Under the pieces are notes generated by a model. That model did not search any database. It was not told the origin of the DNA and worked only from the letters and a program-made list of their open reading frames with translations. Below are positions 34,801-42,630 of a stretch of 64,000 nucleotides of DNA, one piece after another; the first letter of the stretch is position 1, and every line of letters starts with the position of its first letter. Position numbers and translations under genes: made by a program. The stretch lies in contig CALNVZ010002974.1 of NCBI GenBank assembly GCA_940671915.1, positions 39,569,394 through 39,633,393 on the forward strand. The letters run 5' to 3'. The DNA is from Paracentrotus lividus. Lineage: Eukaryota > Echinodermata > Echinoidea > Camarodonta > Echinidae.

Positions 34801-35404
34801 GGAACGCGGTATGAATGAGAATTTGTAGCAATTTTTGTTAGTTGTAATTAAAGCTATGTTTGTATATGTGTTGCGCAGGTTCCTTTGGGCTGGGCATAGG
34901 ATGGATTGCACCAGCACAGCAAGATGACCCGCTACTGCCTGTTGAAAGATTGAAAAACGTTTTTTTTTGTCCTTCTCTGCTGGAGAGTTTCTATGTCAAG
35001 TTTCTTTTTCATGTCTGTTAAGTTACACTAGTTTCTCCTTCTTTCGTAATCACCAGTTATGAAACACACTGCCCTATTTTGAATTAGTTCTACATTTAGT
35101 TTATATTGATGAGTATTTGGGTGTCAAGATCAGTCAAAATTACCCTTCTCAGTTTTGGAAGGAGCTTAAGACCTTTACAAGTCTTACCTCTCTTAGCTTT
35201 AGGAGGTGCAGCTATCGGAGGGGGCATGGCTGATTTTGTTCTATCCTCCTTGACAGGAGAGCACTCGTCTAAATCTCCCAGGGTTCTGTTATCCATGAAG
35301 CCCATTCCTCTGACATTCCTCTGGTCGATGGATCTTCGGTGGAGCCTGGCAAACTTGGCGTCCACGGTGGAGCCCCTCTTCTTAAAGTAATCTGCTCTTT
35401 CCAT
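21546..35404 (-). CDS. DLGAP5: DLGAP5/HURP-like GKAP-domain mitotic spindle protein, complete 15-exon coding region
   Basis: Spliced CDS: 35404-35188, 34409-34261, 33801-33694, 32960-32835, 32443-32170, 31633-31447, 29834-29776, 29250-29115, 27035-26943, 26414-26266, 25074-24914, 24427-24335, 23717-23384, 22619-22357, 21641-21546. Every junction has AG/GT ends and the phases fit without a break, giving 2445 nt or 814 residues. Human HURP is about 850 residues. Seen: a basic N-terminal part, a REKLMKWKEEKEMKRKQ helix typical of HURP, an acidic stretch, Pro/Ser/Thr-rich linkers, a GKAP domain (about residues 460-575, with FKSLVSSETARL, QRFKQFLGLIKNCEFG and DLEGFWEMIYFQVEDV), a basic Ala/Lys helix, then SP-rich repeats. 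Known of the family: HURP binds and stabilises kinetochore fibres under RanGTP and Aurora A control. Role here is inferred from that. Introns are rich in mobile elements; internal duplications in exons 13 and 14 are unusual. DLGAP1-4 paralogues are less likely because the HURP-type N-terminal helix is present. Confidence 0.9.
22357..22619 (-). CDS. DLGAP5: DLGAP5-like exon 14 with four Ser-Pro repeats, residues 696-783
   Basis: A 263-nt exon beginning DGLSRQALQNRT. It has four consecutive 18-19-residue units of the form (T/A)N(I)MASPATTTCSPALQK, varying at a few positions, each with ASP and CSP dipeptides and so eight Ser-Pro sites. Ser-Pro sites are candidate CDK targets. Acceptor ACATTGCAG, donor GTAAGA. 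The next intron product joins in phase 0. Confidence 0.85.
22660..23035 (+). mobile_element. Interspersed repeat family copy 2, in DLGAP5-like intron 13
   Basis: About 370 bp from CTTTAAAGTCAGAGC to GGCTTTAAA; those ends suggest a short CTTTAAAG terminal inverted repeat. It diverges from the 14580 copy by substitutions and small indels, consistent with an interspersed family. Non-coding. Confidence 0.68.
23384..23717 (-). CDS. DLGAP5: DLGAP5-like exon 13 with in-frame 38-residue internal duplication, residues 585-695
   Basis: Begins KKKPVVKKPTGGDAAAKRIA, then a basic Ala/Arg helix, then ESEKVVFEGGFFKVESPARK. The last segment (through TPVKPTTKEHRPG) occurs twice, offset by exactly 114 bases or 38 codons, with very few changes. 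A GTAAGATCATTTCAG between the units resembles a donor and acceptor but is only 15 bases and in frame, so it is read as coding. The real donor is CCAG/GTTAGA at 23383. The FFKVESP patch resembles the conserved motif after the GKAP domain in HURP proteins. Confidence 0.86.
24335..24427 (-). CDS. DLGAP5: DLGAP5-like exon 12, end of GKAP domain, residues 554-584
   Basis: A 93-nt phase 0-0 exon encoding VEDVEALFKELEKLQTNNWQ and a Lys/Glu-rich helix. It continues directly from MIYFQ of exon 11 to give the family signature FWEMIYFQVEDV...F..LEKL..NNWQ. Acceptor ATACAG, donor GTAATT. Confidence 0.93.
24914..25074 (-). CDS. DLGAP5: DLGAP5-like exon 11, GKAP domain core, residues 500-553
   Basis: Encodes CGDIRSTIGKAKLLIDQRFK, QFLGLIKNCEFGLGEK and CSDLEGFWEMIYFQ, the diagnostic core of the GKAP domain. 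The acceptor is the GATGTAG at 25075-25081; phase requires the exon to begin TATGCGGGG. This acceptor and the first 15-20 bases of the exon are present in three tandem copies, so two decoy acceptors lie just upstream in transcription order. Donor CAG/GTCAGT. Confidence 0.93.
25050..25244 (-). repeat. Three tandem units of 63-67 bp spanning the acceptor of DLGAP5-like exon 11
   Basis: Each unit contains ACTGCGAATGTCCCCGCATA, then CTACATC(GA/AG)ATACAATAAAAG and a GTGATTA tail. On the minus strand each carries a pyrimidine-poor branch region, an AG acceptor and the first bases of exon 11. Only the innermost copy is followed by the rest of the exon. Confidence 0.85.
25314..25440. mobile_element. 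GGGCGTTTCATGAAA-type MITE, copy 1 (DLGAP5-like intron)
   Basis: About 127 bp with inverted ends GAGGGCGTTTCATGAAA and GATGAAATGTCCCCC. The interior contains TTATCCGACAAACTG and TGCTTGCATCTGATTGGCT, shared with the copy at 26653-26791. Families with this CGTTTCATGAAACGCCCCC terminus are widespread in sea urchins and amphioxus (from general knowledge). Confidence 0.75.
26266..26414 (-). CDS. DLGAP5: DLGAP5-like exon 10, start of GKAP domain, residues 450-499
   Basis: Encodes KDIPYFKSLVSSETARLLDR followed by CSIWEKIM. The F..L..SET.RL...C..WE pattern is the first conserved block of the GKAP (guanylate-kinase-associated protein) domain. Acceptor ATCAGCAG, donor GTATGG; leaves one base that joins exon 11 as Val. 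Confidence 0.92.
26653..26791. mobile_element. GGGCGTTTCATGAAA-type MITE, copy 2 (DLGAP5-like intron)
   Basis: Begins GGGGGGTATTTCATCAAAGG and ends CCTTTCATGAAACGCCCCCC, a near-perfect 20-base inverted pair. The ATCCGACAAA and TTTGTCGGAT motifs form a further internal inverted pair. Confidence 0.78.
26943..27035 (-). CDS. DLGAP5: DLGAP5-like exon 9, residues 419-449
   Basis: A 93-nt phase 2-2 exon reading SPVRQEENAMETVKAENN and ending CEELVE before the AG/GTAAAA donor. It looks like a diverged duplicate of exon 8. Symmetric, so skipping keeps frame. Confidence 0.8.
27982..28747. mobile_element. piggyBac-like MITE: TTAA flanks and CCCTAATCAGGCCGGG inverted ends
   Basis: Left TTAACCCTAATCAGGCCGGG, right CCCGGCCTGATTAGGGTTAA: a perfect 20-base inverted pair including TTAA at each edge. 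A subterminal inverted pair (GAATCAACCCCCCCT and AGGGGGGGTTGATTC) lies just inside. 766 bp, no transposase ORF. TTAA duplication and CCC-type ends are the hallmark of piggyBac-family insertions. Located in the intron between DLGAP5-like exons 8 and 9. Confidence 0.82.
29115..29250 (-). CDS. DLGAP5: DLGAP5-like exon 8, residues 374-418
   Basis: A 136-nt acidic exon starting GPIPPQPDMNEQEDVAMETE and ending IPDIAENL plus AG before GTAGGC. Acceptor ATTATCACAG. It shares a QE(D/E)xAMET core, and the nucleotides GCCATGGAAACGG, with exon 9. Confidence 0.82.
29776..29834 (-). CDS. DLGAP5: DLGAP5-like exon 7 (59 nt), residues 354-373
   Basis: Short exon recovered by splice phase: two bases AG from exon 6 plus its first A give Arg, followed by CSTPYSLRPLRSVGQQENK and one base before the GTGAGT donor. 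Only this reading frame is open and only it matches the phases on both sides. A long hairpin element lies about 50 bases upstream in the preceding intron. Confidence 0.75.
29887..30050. mobile_element. Near-perfect long hairpin element beside DLGAP5-like exon 7
   Basis: Left half ATATTGACTGCTTT, GGGACATGGTCGTTTCTAGA, GGGAATCTCCG, ATAACCC; right half is its reverse complement in the reverse order. The loop is only about 15 bases around ACCGCAGGTCGC. Stem length about 70 bp. It would fold very stably if transcribed as part of the intron. Typical of a foldback MITE. Confidence 0.82.
30050..31440. other. DLGAP5-like intron 6, remainder
   Basis: The 60-codon open frame at 30410 has no recognisable feature and lies on the opposite strand. 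Sequence at 30380-30560 is relatively CpG-rich. A short GAAACAATCTGAGATTGTTTC hairpin is near 30790. No exon is needed here because exons 6 and 7 join in phase. Confidence 0.45.
31447..31633 (-). CDS. DLGAP5: DLGAP5-like exon 6, residues 292-353
   Basis: A 187-nt exon, DEATFNVTNQRGSS, then GGFTFSMAVPDLPFTPISPA and ending PLTPSQR. The PDL...TPISPxSAS segment resembles the short conserved F/PD/TPxSPxSA patch in the middle of HURP proteins, which contains Ser/Thr-Pro phosphorylation sites. Donor GTGAGT. Confidence 0.86.
31748..31820. repeat. Long poly-A tract in DLGAP5-like intron 5
   Basis: Over 70 nearly uninterrupted A residues on the plus strand. May be the tail of an inserted retroelement whose body is not recognisable, or a slippage-expanded homopolymer. 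Confidence 0.8.
32170..32443 (-). CDS. DLGAP5: DLGAP5-like exon 5, residues 201-291
   Basis: A 274-nt exon. It opens EPAPSTRARRGLPPP, passes through a basic region (TRQSARLASKQPV) and ends in an acidic run with five consecutive Glu (VEEEEEKEVAERELE). Donor G/GTATGT leaves one base that pairs with exon 6 to make Asp. The abrupt basic-to-acidic switch is typical of disordered linkers in spindle proteins. Confidence 0.87.
32835..32960 (-). CDS. DLGAP5: DLGAP5-like exon 4, residues 159-200
   Basis: A 126-nt phase 0-0 exon, KPVSRPAPTSQRATRSSTRS and onward, low-complexity basic Ser/Thr/Arg sequence of the kind that binds microtubules or is phosphorylated. Acceptor TTCCTAG, donor GTAAGA. It repeats the Pro-Ala-Pro flavour of exon 3, so the two may be related by old duplication. 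Confidence 0.85.
33058..33262 (+). mobile_element. tRNA-derived SINE fragment in DLGAP5-like intron 3
   Basis: Contains GCAGTTCGAATCCCGTCC, a B-box-like RNA polymerase III promoter element, followed by CCTTTGGCAAGACGTCAATC and AAATGGGTACCGG, the core seen in sea-urchin and other marine SINEs. No A box is clear, so the head is truncated or decayed. A possible separate SINE tail (AAGCGCTACATAAATG with ATT repeats) is at 25560-25605. Confidence 0.68.
33694..33801 (-). CDS. DLGAP5: DLGAP5-like exon 3, residues 123-158
   Basis: A 108-nt, phase 0-0 exon starting VFRTSKAVDHTDD and ending in a Lys/Pro/Thr-rich stretch (KPATKPSTRPAP). Flanked by TTGCAG acceptor and GTAAGT donor. Being symmetric it could be skipped without a frameshift. 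Confidence 0.85.
34261..34409 (-). CDS. DLGAP5: DLGAP5-like exon 2, residues 73-122
   Basis: Enters with two bases completing the Gly codon split from exon 1 and ends in phase 0 at a CAG/GTAACA donor. It encodes RREKLMKWKEEKEMKRKQAA, a charged predicted coiled helix that closely resembles the conserved N-terminal helix of HURP proteins and is the best single marker separating this gene from neuronal DLGAPs. Confidence 0.88.
34490..35190 (-). repeat. Degenerate roughly 60-bp repeats derived from the exon 1 donor, split by a retrotransposon
   Basis: Plus-strand blocks CAGTCTT(G/A)CC...CTTAGTTTTGAGAGGAGCTTATGACC recur at about 34491, 34548, 35127 and 35179. The last is the true 3' end and donor of exon 1 (GTCTTACCTCTCTTAGC). 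The retrotransposon fragment at 34640-35100 lies between the second and third units. Confidence 0.6.
34640..35100 (-). mobile_element. 3' end of an L2/CR1-like non-LTR retrotransposon (decayed)
   Basis: Minus-strand translation in two frames gives the usual end of the reverse-transcriptase ORF: VELIQNRAVCFITGDYERR, LTDMKKKLDIETLQQRRTK, then TNKNCYKFSFIPRSITDWNN and LPNAT. The first part is interrupted by stops and shifts frame relative to the second, so it is inactive. Lies in DLGAP5-like intron 1. Confidence 0.82.
35188..35404 (-). CDS. DLGAP5: DLGAP5-like exon 1 (coding part), residues 1-72
   Basis: Starts MERADYFKKRG and ends in AAPPKAKR before a GTAAGA donor. The exon itself begins at 35420 after a CTTAG acceptor, so 16 bases of 5' UTR are included. 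Translation in frame upstream, through the likely preceding exon, has no Met before an in-frame TAG at 38466-38468, which supports this ATG. The segment is basic and polar, as expected of the microtubule-binding N terminus of HURP proteins. The splice donor end of this exon has degenerate tandem copies in the downstream intron. Confidence 0.82.
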
Positions 35405-35704
35405 ACTGCTGGATTGATTCCTAAGTAGATGTAAGGCAAATAAAAAGAGATGGTAATAAAATATGGATGTGGTCTACATGTACCATATTCCACTCATAGG
35501 ATGATGTCAATACATTAGTATTGACCTCCTTTTAGTTCAGGTGGGGCTACAGTGTTAGTATGTGTGGCAGATTTTGCAACTCGGTCCATTTGTTTTTCTC
35601 CAAGCTTTTCTACTTTTTGCAATAGATAATGACTCTAAATTTAAATCCTCCTATATTTCTATGTCTAGTTATATTTACCATAGATTAGGTTTACAATAAA
35701 TTTG

Positions 35705-36127
35705 CAGTAGAGGCGCCGGTCCAGAAAAGCAGATTGACTGAATAAACAAAGACGTTTGCCATATTTTGCCGTCTTCAGTAACAAGGTTTGTCTTCATTTA
35801 TGAAGACGCCTTTTTTCTTTTGGGACCCACAGGCTTTGGACAGCTGTTAGGGGATTTGAAAGTGCTAAAATTAGATTCCTTATCAATTACCCCCAGTTCA
35901 CCGTCTACTTCTATGACTTGTCCGTCTTCCGAAGGATATAAAAGGGATTAAATATCAATCACTGTGTTGTAGCTATGGGGAACATGGCACAGTACATGGA
36001 AGACAAAGCATCATTGAGTGGAGCTGGCATCAATTAGGAAGCTATTTTAACTGTACAGTGTCTTTATAAACAAGGACGTGTCCAGTAATCAGAGACCATC
36101 TTTGTTTTTGGACCGGCGCCTCTACTG
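35705..36127. mobile_element. DNA-transposon MITE with perfect 19-bp inverted ends CAGTAGAGGCGCCGGTCCA
   Basis: The terminal sequence at 35705-35723 is exactly reverse-complemented at 36109-36127. 423 bp and non-coding; the 61-codon open stretch near 35766 shows no domain. Lies in the intron between the probable 5' UTR exon and exon 1 of the DLGAP5-like gene. The transposase superfamily cannot be told from the ends; no obvious target duplication was seen. Confidence 0.82.
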
Positions 36128-36129
36128 AC

Positions 36130-38290
36130 TAGCACTTAGAATCTAAGTCGACATTTAAACACAGAGTGACAGACACCTTCAAATGAACAGTTCTCCAGAC
36201 CTAACGTTAGTATGGTGGGGGGTCCAAGATATCATGAAAATTTGGAAGAAAACGCATAACTAAAAGTGTTAAATCAAACTTCAAAGTGAGTGCATAGACC
36301 CGTTCTGTTCTGACAGCAACGGAAGAGAGGGTCTCGATCTGGCGGCGGTTTTCGTAATTGTTGCTAGTTTTATTCCATGTTTTTTGCATCAAGATGATCC
36401 TCAGAACATGAAGCAAAAGATGGTATTAAATAATTGTATGAAATATTGAATTATATGACTTCTAAATCGTCAAAAACTAAGTGCGCAGCTTTTGGACCCC
36501 CTTCATATATAAAGCAACAATTAATCCTAACTTCTCTCTCTGACTCTGCGCCACCAACATCGGTGCACCACTGTATGGTTGGGCAGTAACCACGGAGGAG
36601 AAGAAGAAGAAATAAAAAACTAAGAAACACTCCCAATTTTTTCCCTTAAAATTGTTGTGAAAATATCCTTGGGAACTAGATCAATAATTCACAATATCAG
36701 TTGTAGACTCTATTCTAAAAAATATTAAAATGTTAATATTGTCGGATCATGTTTTAGATCTAGACCTAGAGCCTAAAAAGTATTTTTTATTTAAAAAAAA
36801 ATATTTAAAAAAAGATGTAGGATGGGGGCGTTTCACGAAACCTTCATAAGTCTAAGTTCTTGACTAAATCAAAGATAGTGAACAACTTGTCCACAAGCGA
36901 GTTCCACGAAGCCCTCTCTGACAAGATCGTGGACAACAAGCTGACTAAATACTTATGACAGCTCCGGACCAGTCATATCTTTTGGATAGCGCTTACACAT
37001 CAATAAAACGCAATTTATGGGAATCGATCGGTTTAGGCGAATTGTATTTGCTGCGGCAATCTTGATTTTCTCATTTCTGTTATTATAAAATGTGACAACC
37101 TCAAGATATTGGTCTAATATGCAGAAAATAAATGGTTGTTAATGATCGAGTGCTTTTTATATCTAATCAAGAAATAATATGGAGTATGGTAGAGGTAACT
37201 TAGTCCATGCAGTACATTAGTCCACGCACCTCTCAATACGCGCAATGCGACGCGATCAGTGCGTTCAATTTCTTGAAAAGATGAGAAAACAACAATCCAA
37301 TCGAAGATTTCACAAAAACTTTTGGGGAAAACCACTTGTTTCTTGTATTTTTATGAATTCATGAAACCATCAAAAATACACATCATTGAGACAGAAAATT
37401 AAAAGTTACATTCATTTACTGTATGTGCGTGGACTAATATGTAACAGTTAGATCTACCGTTCAGTGTTGTCAAAGTAAAATTGACACCGTCACGAAAACT
37501 CGGCTTGCGCATTCGCCAAATATTTCTGCCGTAGTTTTATTTATAATAAATGTTCCTCAGAATATTTAACATTTAAAAGAGAGAATAATTTTTGATAAAA
37601 ATATTTAATTTGATAATAACTATTTTTTTTGCAGTTGAAAACATAGTGCGTGGACTAAGGTAGGCCTACCTCCATCATAAATAGGTCTTAAGTTGAATTA
37701 GTCTAGATCTATATCAAATCAAGAAATAATAGACTCTAATTGAGTAAATTTAGTTAATCATCATTTAGCCTAGCCCCGGGACGCCGCCACAAAGTGGCGG
37801 CTTCGTGTGCGGGCTAGTCGTAGTATTTAGCCTAGCATAAAGCTAACGTCAGGCCTACATCAATTATGAATTGACCATGCATAAGTGTAAGTGGGCCTAC
37901 ATAGATTTTTTAAATAAAAAGACCCGTAATACTAACACGACTAATAAGGCGTAAAGACTACGTTGAGAATGAGAGTTAAATCGAACTCATTAGTCCAAAA
38001 ATGGTTTAATAACTTATTTTGAATAGATCTAGATCTATATATTTTTAAATTTGTAGATCTAGATTATACTGTAGTCTATTCTTGGTTTCTTTTTGTCAGT
38101 GAACAAAAAAACAAAAACAAAATTGAGGAAAAATTAATCTAAGATTCTAACGTTAGTAACATTAACGTCACATATGCGTGCAGACATACACTGTAACGGA
38201 CTGAAGCCATTTGACGCATTCCCCATCGGCCACCCATTCCCTTTTTTTTCCTTTTCGAACATTATTTTTACAATGGACAATAATTTCACA
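36130..38290. other. Remainder of the first intron of the DLGAP5-like gene
   Basis: AT-rich with recurring GATCTAGATC-type motifs. A possible diverged GGGCGTTTCACGAAACC MITE end is at 36827. A hairpin GCCGCCAC-AAA-GTGGCGGC occurs at 37783-37801. Short ORFs (36451, 37114) show no family features. Confidence 0.45.
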
Positions 38291-38295
38291 CTCAC

Positions 38296-38480
38296 CTATC
38301 TATCACTAAAATTCTGTGTCTTGGGCAGCAGTACAGATTGATAAAGTTGTTGAGGTGCTTACATTTCAGTCGTATTCTGTACTTCCTATCAGCCACTTCA
38401 GTGAATGAGATCAGGATTGACACGCACCAGCTAATATACGTTGAGCGACGTTGAGGGCTTGCAGCCTAAAGAACTTGAAA
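38296..38480 (-). promoter_or_regulatory. Probable 5' UTR first exon and promoter region of the DLGAP5-like gene
   Basis: Minus-strand sequence ends in AGATAG/GTGAGT, a strong donor at 38295-38290, and lies about 2.9 kb upstream of the first coding exon with no better donor between. Its reading frame into exon 1 is open but has no ATG after a TAG at 38466-38468. The 5' end and transcription start cannot be fixed from sequence; no clear TATA box was seen. Confidence 0.4.
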
Positions 38481-38709
38481 TAATAAGAGGACAGAATCAT
38501 TCAATAAAGCATTAGAATACTACGATAATATTTTGTGATTGACTATCGTGTAATTGACGATGTTTGTTTACAAATTGTAAACAAGATTGACCCGAGGAAC
38601 TCAATGATCCTCAATAACCGGGACTAGATTTCTTCCAGGCCCAAAAGAAGATTTTTTTATCGAATGAATTTATCAGTAGTTCCCACCAGTCCAACCAAAT
38701 ACTGATTTT

Positions 38710-39012
38710 TACAAAAGATACAATGGCGGATCGAGTATTTACAAGAGAGGGGGGGGGGGGTGCAAATTTGAATTCTACAACTTCTGGTACACCCCATTTT
38801 TTTCACCTGGTCATATTGCCCCCTTTTTTTCTTTCCATGTTTTTTTTTTTTCCTCTTTTTTTTTTTGTTTTTGGAGGGGGGTGGGGGGAGGGTAAACGTT
38901 AGATGTTTATTTTTTGCCCATATCTTAAATAAAACAAATCGAGCTGGTCCGTTTTTGACTTTGACTTTTTTTTTCTCTTTTTTTTGGGGGGGGGAGGCAG
39001 GGGATATGATGG

Positions 39013-39052
<40 letters not shown>

Positions 39053-39360
39053 GGCTTTTTGCCCATCATAAAGGTCATCATTTTTTTTTTTTTTTTTTTT
39101 TGTAAAGGGGGGGGGGGGGGGTGGGGGGGGGGGGGGGGGGGGGAGTGCCGGCTTGCCCACTGGATACGTGCCTGAGATCCATCAGTTCTGCAAACAATTT
39201 TTTTTTTCACCCAATCATGTAGGAAGGCATTGGTGGCGGGGGGGGGGGGGGGAGAATGTACAGGAAAGGGAAAGAGAGAGGGGGGGGGGGCGAGAAGAAA
39301 GAGAAGAAAGGATTGGTGAGATTGAGAGGAGAAAAGTTGAACTGCGAGGGGGGGGGGGGC
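38710..39360. repeat. Extreme low-complexity block of poly-G, poly-T and poly-A
   Basis: Consists of long G runs (up to about 20), T runs and a poly-A of about 34 at 39017-39050. The open frames on both strands are Pro/Lys/Phe-rich by-products of these runs. Poly-A is bracketed by ATGATGGGCAAAAA and TTTTTGCCCATCAT, an inverted pair that makes a hairpin. Confidence 0.75.
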
Positions 39361-40457
39361 GAATAATTTGCAGACCAATTTATCAAACAAATCTCGTTTT
39401 CAAACAAATAATTTCCCTGATCAACGAGTAAAGATCAAGCTCATTGCTTGAGTGATAAAATTAAGACGCCTATAGACCTATACGAGACTAACGCTCTCTA
39501 TAGAGAAAAATTCTCTTTCTGCAAGATTCCCACACGGGAGAACGTCTACGCAAAGCGGTGAGCTTTTTCCCAGTTTTTTTTACATTTTTTTTAAAACTAA
39601 AATTAAAAAAAGTAGTTAGATCTACATATTATAGAGTTAATCAGACTAGATCTAAACTTTAATATAGGACACTTTTTGAATAGTTACACATCTGATGATA
39701 TTAAACAAGGCAGAAAAATCGTTGCTTTTCAGGGTGAGCGTCGACGCCGTGTATAGCTACTACCTGCGGTCGCAAGGTCAATAATAATTTGACCGATAGC
39801 AATAAGTGTAAGTGCATTAAACGTAACTGTTAGAACTTGTTAAACTTTTTTTATGTAATGTTAGCCATTTCAGCTAGAATCATTTTTTCATCTGTCTATT
39901 TGTTACGAACTCTGGAGATTCTGCAAACATAATTGCGTCGTGAAGTGCAGATCGCTTTCGTCTTTCGGCTGTTTGATATTGTTGTTAAAGTATTCAAATG
40001 GTTGTGAGAGGAACAGACACGGAAAAAATAAAAACCTCCTATAAACAAACATCCACACAACAAATGACAGGACCGGGACTGATGCACGGTCGCAATGCAA
40101 CGAAACGGGCAGTCCGACATGCAGATAAATTTAATCAAGATTTAAGTTAGAAGTCTGCAAACAGTCAAATAATTAATATTGGCAAATGCAGGCAGCACAT
40201 CCAACTGCTAAATAGTCTAGTCATTGAAAATGAAATCTTACCATGTCTATTTAGAATCAAATTAATGGCTGTCAACACCCGGATACTTCTGCTTGATGTG
40301 CAGACCGTTCGGTGCGTGTCGATTAAATTTAAATTGAGTGGATCTTCCTACGATCGCGCTCTAGCACTCGCTGATTAGGCGCGAATAGGGTTAAACTAGT
40401 TAGAAATCTAGACCATTTCACACTGGCCCGAAGTTGTGCAACAGGAATCCATTGCAT
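39360..40457. other. Gene-free sequence upstream of the DLGAP5-like gene
   Basis: No coding signature. Minus-strand open frames at 39896-40138 encode cysteine-rich but otherwise unrecognisable peptides. Sequence near 40300-40390 is CpG-richer than its surroundings. Confidence 0.4.
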
Positions 40458-40675
40458 TTGTCTCTCCCGCGACAATTGCTTGCCGCTATCGAATATATAC
40501 CTATACGACTAACTACTTCCACAGGACTACATATATACTATCCTAAATCCAGAGCGACTGTTAAATTCCTATAACTTACATTAAACCCTAACCCGTAACC
40601 TAATATATCTATTTACACCTACTAACATCTTAGACAAAAATAGAAGCCTGGAGCATTTGTCGCAGGAGCAAATGT
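40457..40675. mobile_element. Probable MITE with CATTTGYCTCCYGCGACAA inverted ends
   Basis: Left CATTTGTCTCTCCCGCGACAATTGCT and right AGCATTTGTCGCAGGAGCAAATG are inverted with a few mismatches. About 220 bp and non-coding. Confidence 0.55.
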
Positions 40676-41529
40676 CGGGTCACCTGGTGCGTAAGATCAG
40701 AGGCGTGGGAACGAAATTTGAAAAAGGAAAGGGGCATCCTTTTCTGTAAAAAAGGGGCACGGATGATAGTGGATATGAGCAGAAATTTTATGGGATAAGG
40801 GAGGGACTGGGCAAAAGGTTGTATTTTATTTACTTCAGATCTTTGTGGCTGTTTGTTTATGTGTTTGGTTAGGTAATTTTTACGTCTTGTTAATTTTGAG
40901 CTAAATGATTGAGTTAATTATTGTGCTTATTTCATTACGAATAATTTTGAGCTACACAAATGAAGTTAACTATGCCTAAATATCTAATTACCCCTAGATA
41001 AGATTAAATAAGTTATATGAATTGAAGTTTTGTTAAATAAACTCTGGTATGGGAGCCTGAGAAATGAAAAGGGGACCATTTTGCTGTGAAGTCTATTTTT
41101 GGGGCTGCAGGTCACACTGACGCCGTAAATTGTTAACAGGCAGCGTATCAAGGATTTTGCACCCCGGGGCTCGGAGCGTGAATTCTGGGGCCCCAATGGT
41201 TACCCCAATTTTATTCCCCGTTTGCCACTGGTCGACTTGGCAAAAAGGTATGCACATTATTTTTTTTTCACGTTACTCATGCGCTATTCGCAGGGGTCGG
41301 AGGAGGGGGGGGGGAGCCGGTGGCAGCTACGGCGCCGGATAGGCACGCAAGGGGCCCGGGGGCGGCCGAAAAGATAAGAAATGAGTAGAAAGAGGTAAGA
41401 AAAAGAGAAAGGGAGAAGAAAGGGAAGAAAGAAGGAAAAGGAAGAAAAAAAAGAAGAAAAAAAAAAAAAAAAAAAGAGGGAGGGAGGAAAAATGGGAGGG
41501 GAACAAAGTGGGAGTGTCAAATTGACGTT

Positions 41530-41735
41530 GACCTTAAGGGCGCCATATTTACCTTTAACTTATGAGGCGCTAAATTTACCTAAAACGTATGGGCGTCAAT
41601 TCAATGTTAACAGGGGACGCCAAATCGACCTTAAACAAAGGGGCGCCAAATGGACCTGAAACTAAGGGGGCGCCAAATTGATCTTAAACTTAGGGGCGCC
41701 AAATTGGTCTTTCGATTATAGGGGCCAAATTGATA
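41530..41735 (+). repeat. Tandem repeat of about 28-30 bp, GGGGCGCCAAATTGACCTTAAACT
   Basis: Seven or eight degenerate units, each with a GGCGCCAAAT core (itself containing the palindrome GGCGCC) followed by a GACCTTAAAC-like spacer. The later units (41640-41710) are the most regular. Non-coding. Confidence 0.75.
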
Positions 41736-41759
41736 TTAAACTTCTATGCCTTTTGGTCT

Positions 41760-42630
41760 CTATATACACAGAGTTAAATTTTCGCTCGCGCTTCGCGCTG
41801 GTCTATATTTTGTTACCAGATTATAATTTTTTTGGATTCTGACCAACAAAACATCAATTTACTTTGGTTTGATTTCACATTACTTGATGGACATATTTGA
41901 AATGATTTTATACGCAGGAGGAGAATAAATTGAAACCCAAACATTAATATTCGTCATAATCAAATCAACCCCATGATCGAAATTGTCAATTTTGGGAACT
42001 TAACATAGTACTTCCACTTGCACTACTTGACTGTATTCATGACATTTTCCTACCTTAATAAGTTACGCGTAAGAGACCCCGGCCTAGTCAGTGTGGAAAA
42101 TGTCATTTTGAAATAGGTGTGCATGATCATGGATAACATACAAACAAGAAAATGAAACATTTTCAAAGAAAGTAAATCTTCTTAATTTTCACATCATAAT
42201 TATTATAAAGGATAAAATTACTCAAAGGATAATTCTATAACACGTAAATTTTTAAGGCAATAATGTAACTACAACAATCGTCCACTTTGGTAAATCAATA
42301 CCTCATAGCAGCTAAAGTCCAAATGGAAGTCGGTCAATTCAAAAGATAAGGACCCCTCCAGGCAGTCCACCATCGATATTCGAAAATCCCTTCTTATTAG
42401 CTTTCTTTGTTAACTATTTACCCCTTTTCCTAGGATAATTAGCCAAATAGGGTAGATGTAGGGAATACCGGACAGTAGGGAATATCGGACAGTCACCACA
42501 TGTCCAGCCCTAGCTGCCAACATAAGATCAACTGAATACCGGCATCTATTGGTCAGGTGGACTGTCTGGGAAGGTTGAATGCTGTATTCGACAACAACAA
42601 GTGAGAAATCTCCGAGAAAACTACATCTAA
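41760..42630. other. Gene-free sequence before palindrome 2
   Basis: No coding region. At 42450-42500 there are two closely spaced GTAGGGAATA(C/T)CGGACAGT motifs, the end sequence of the MITE family at 52914 and 54669. Confidence 0.4.

Noticed and set aside
38657..39390. Overlapping 130-167-codon open frames rich in Pro, Lys and Phe
   Set aside because: They are made by long G, T and A runs read in every frame; no domain and no codon structure.
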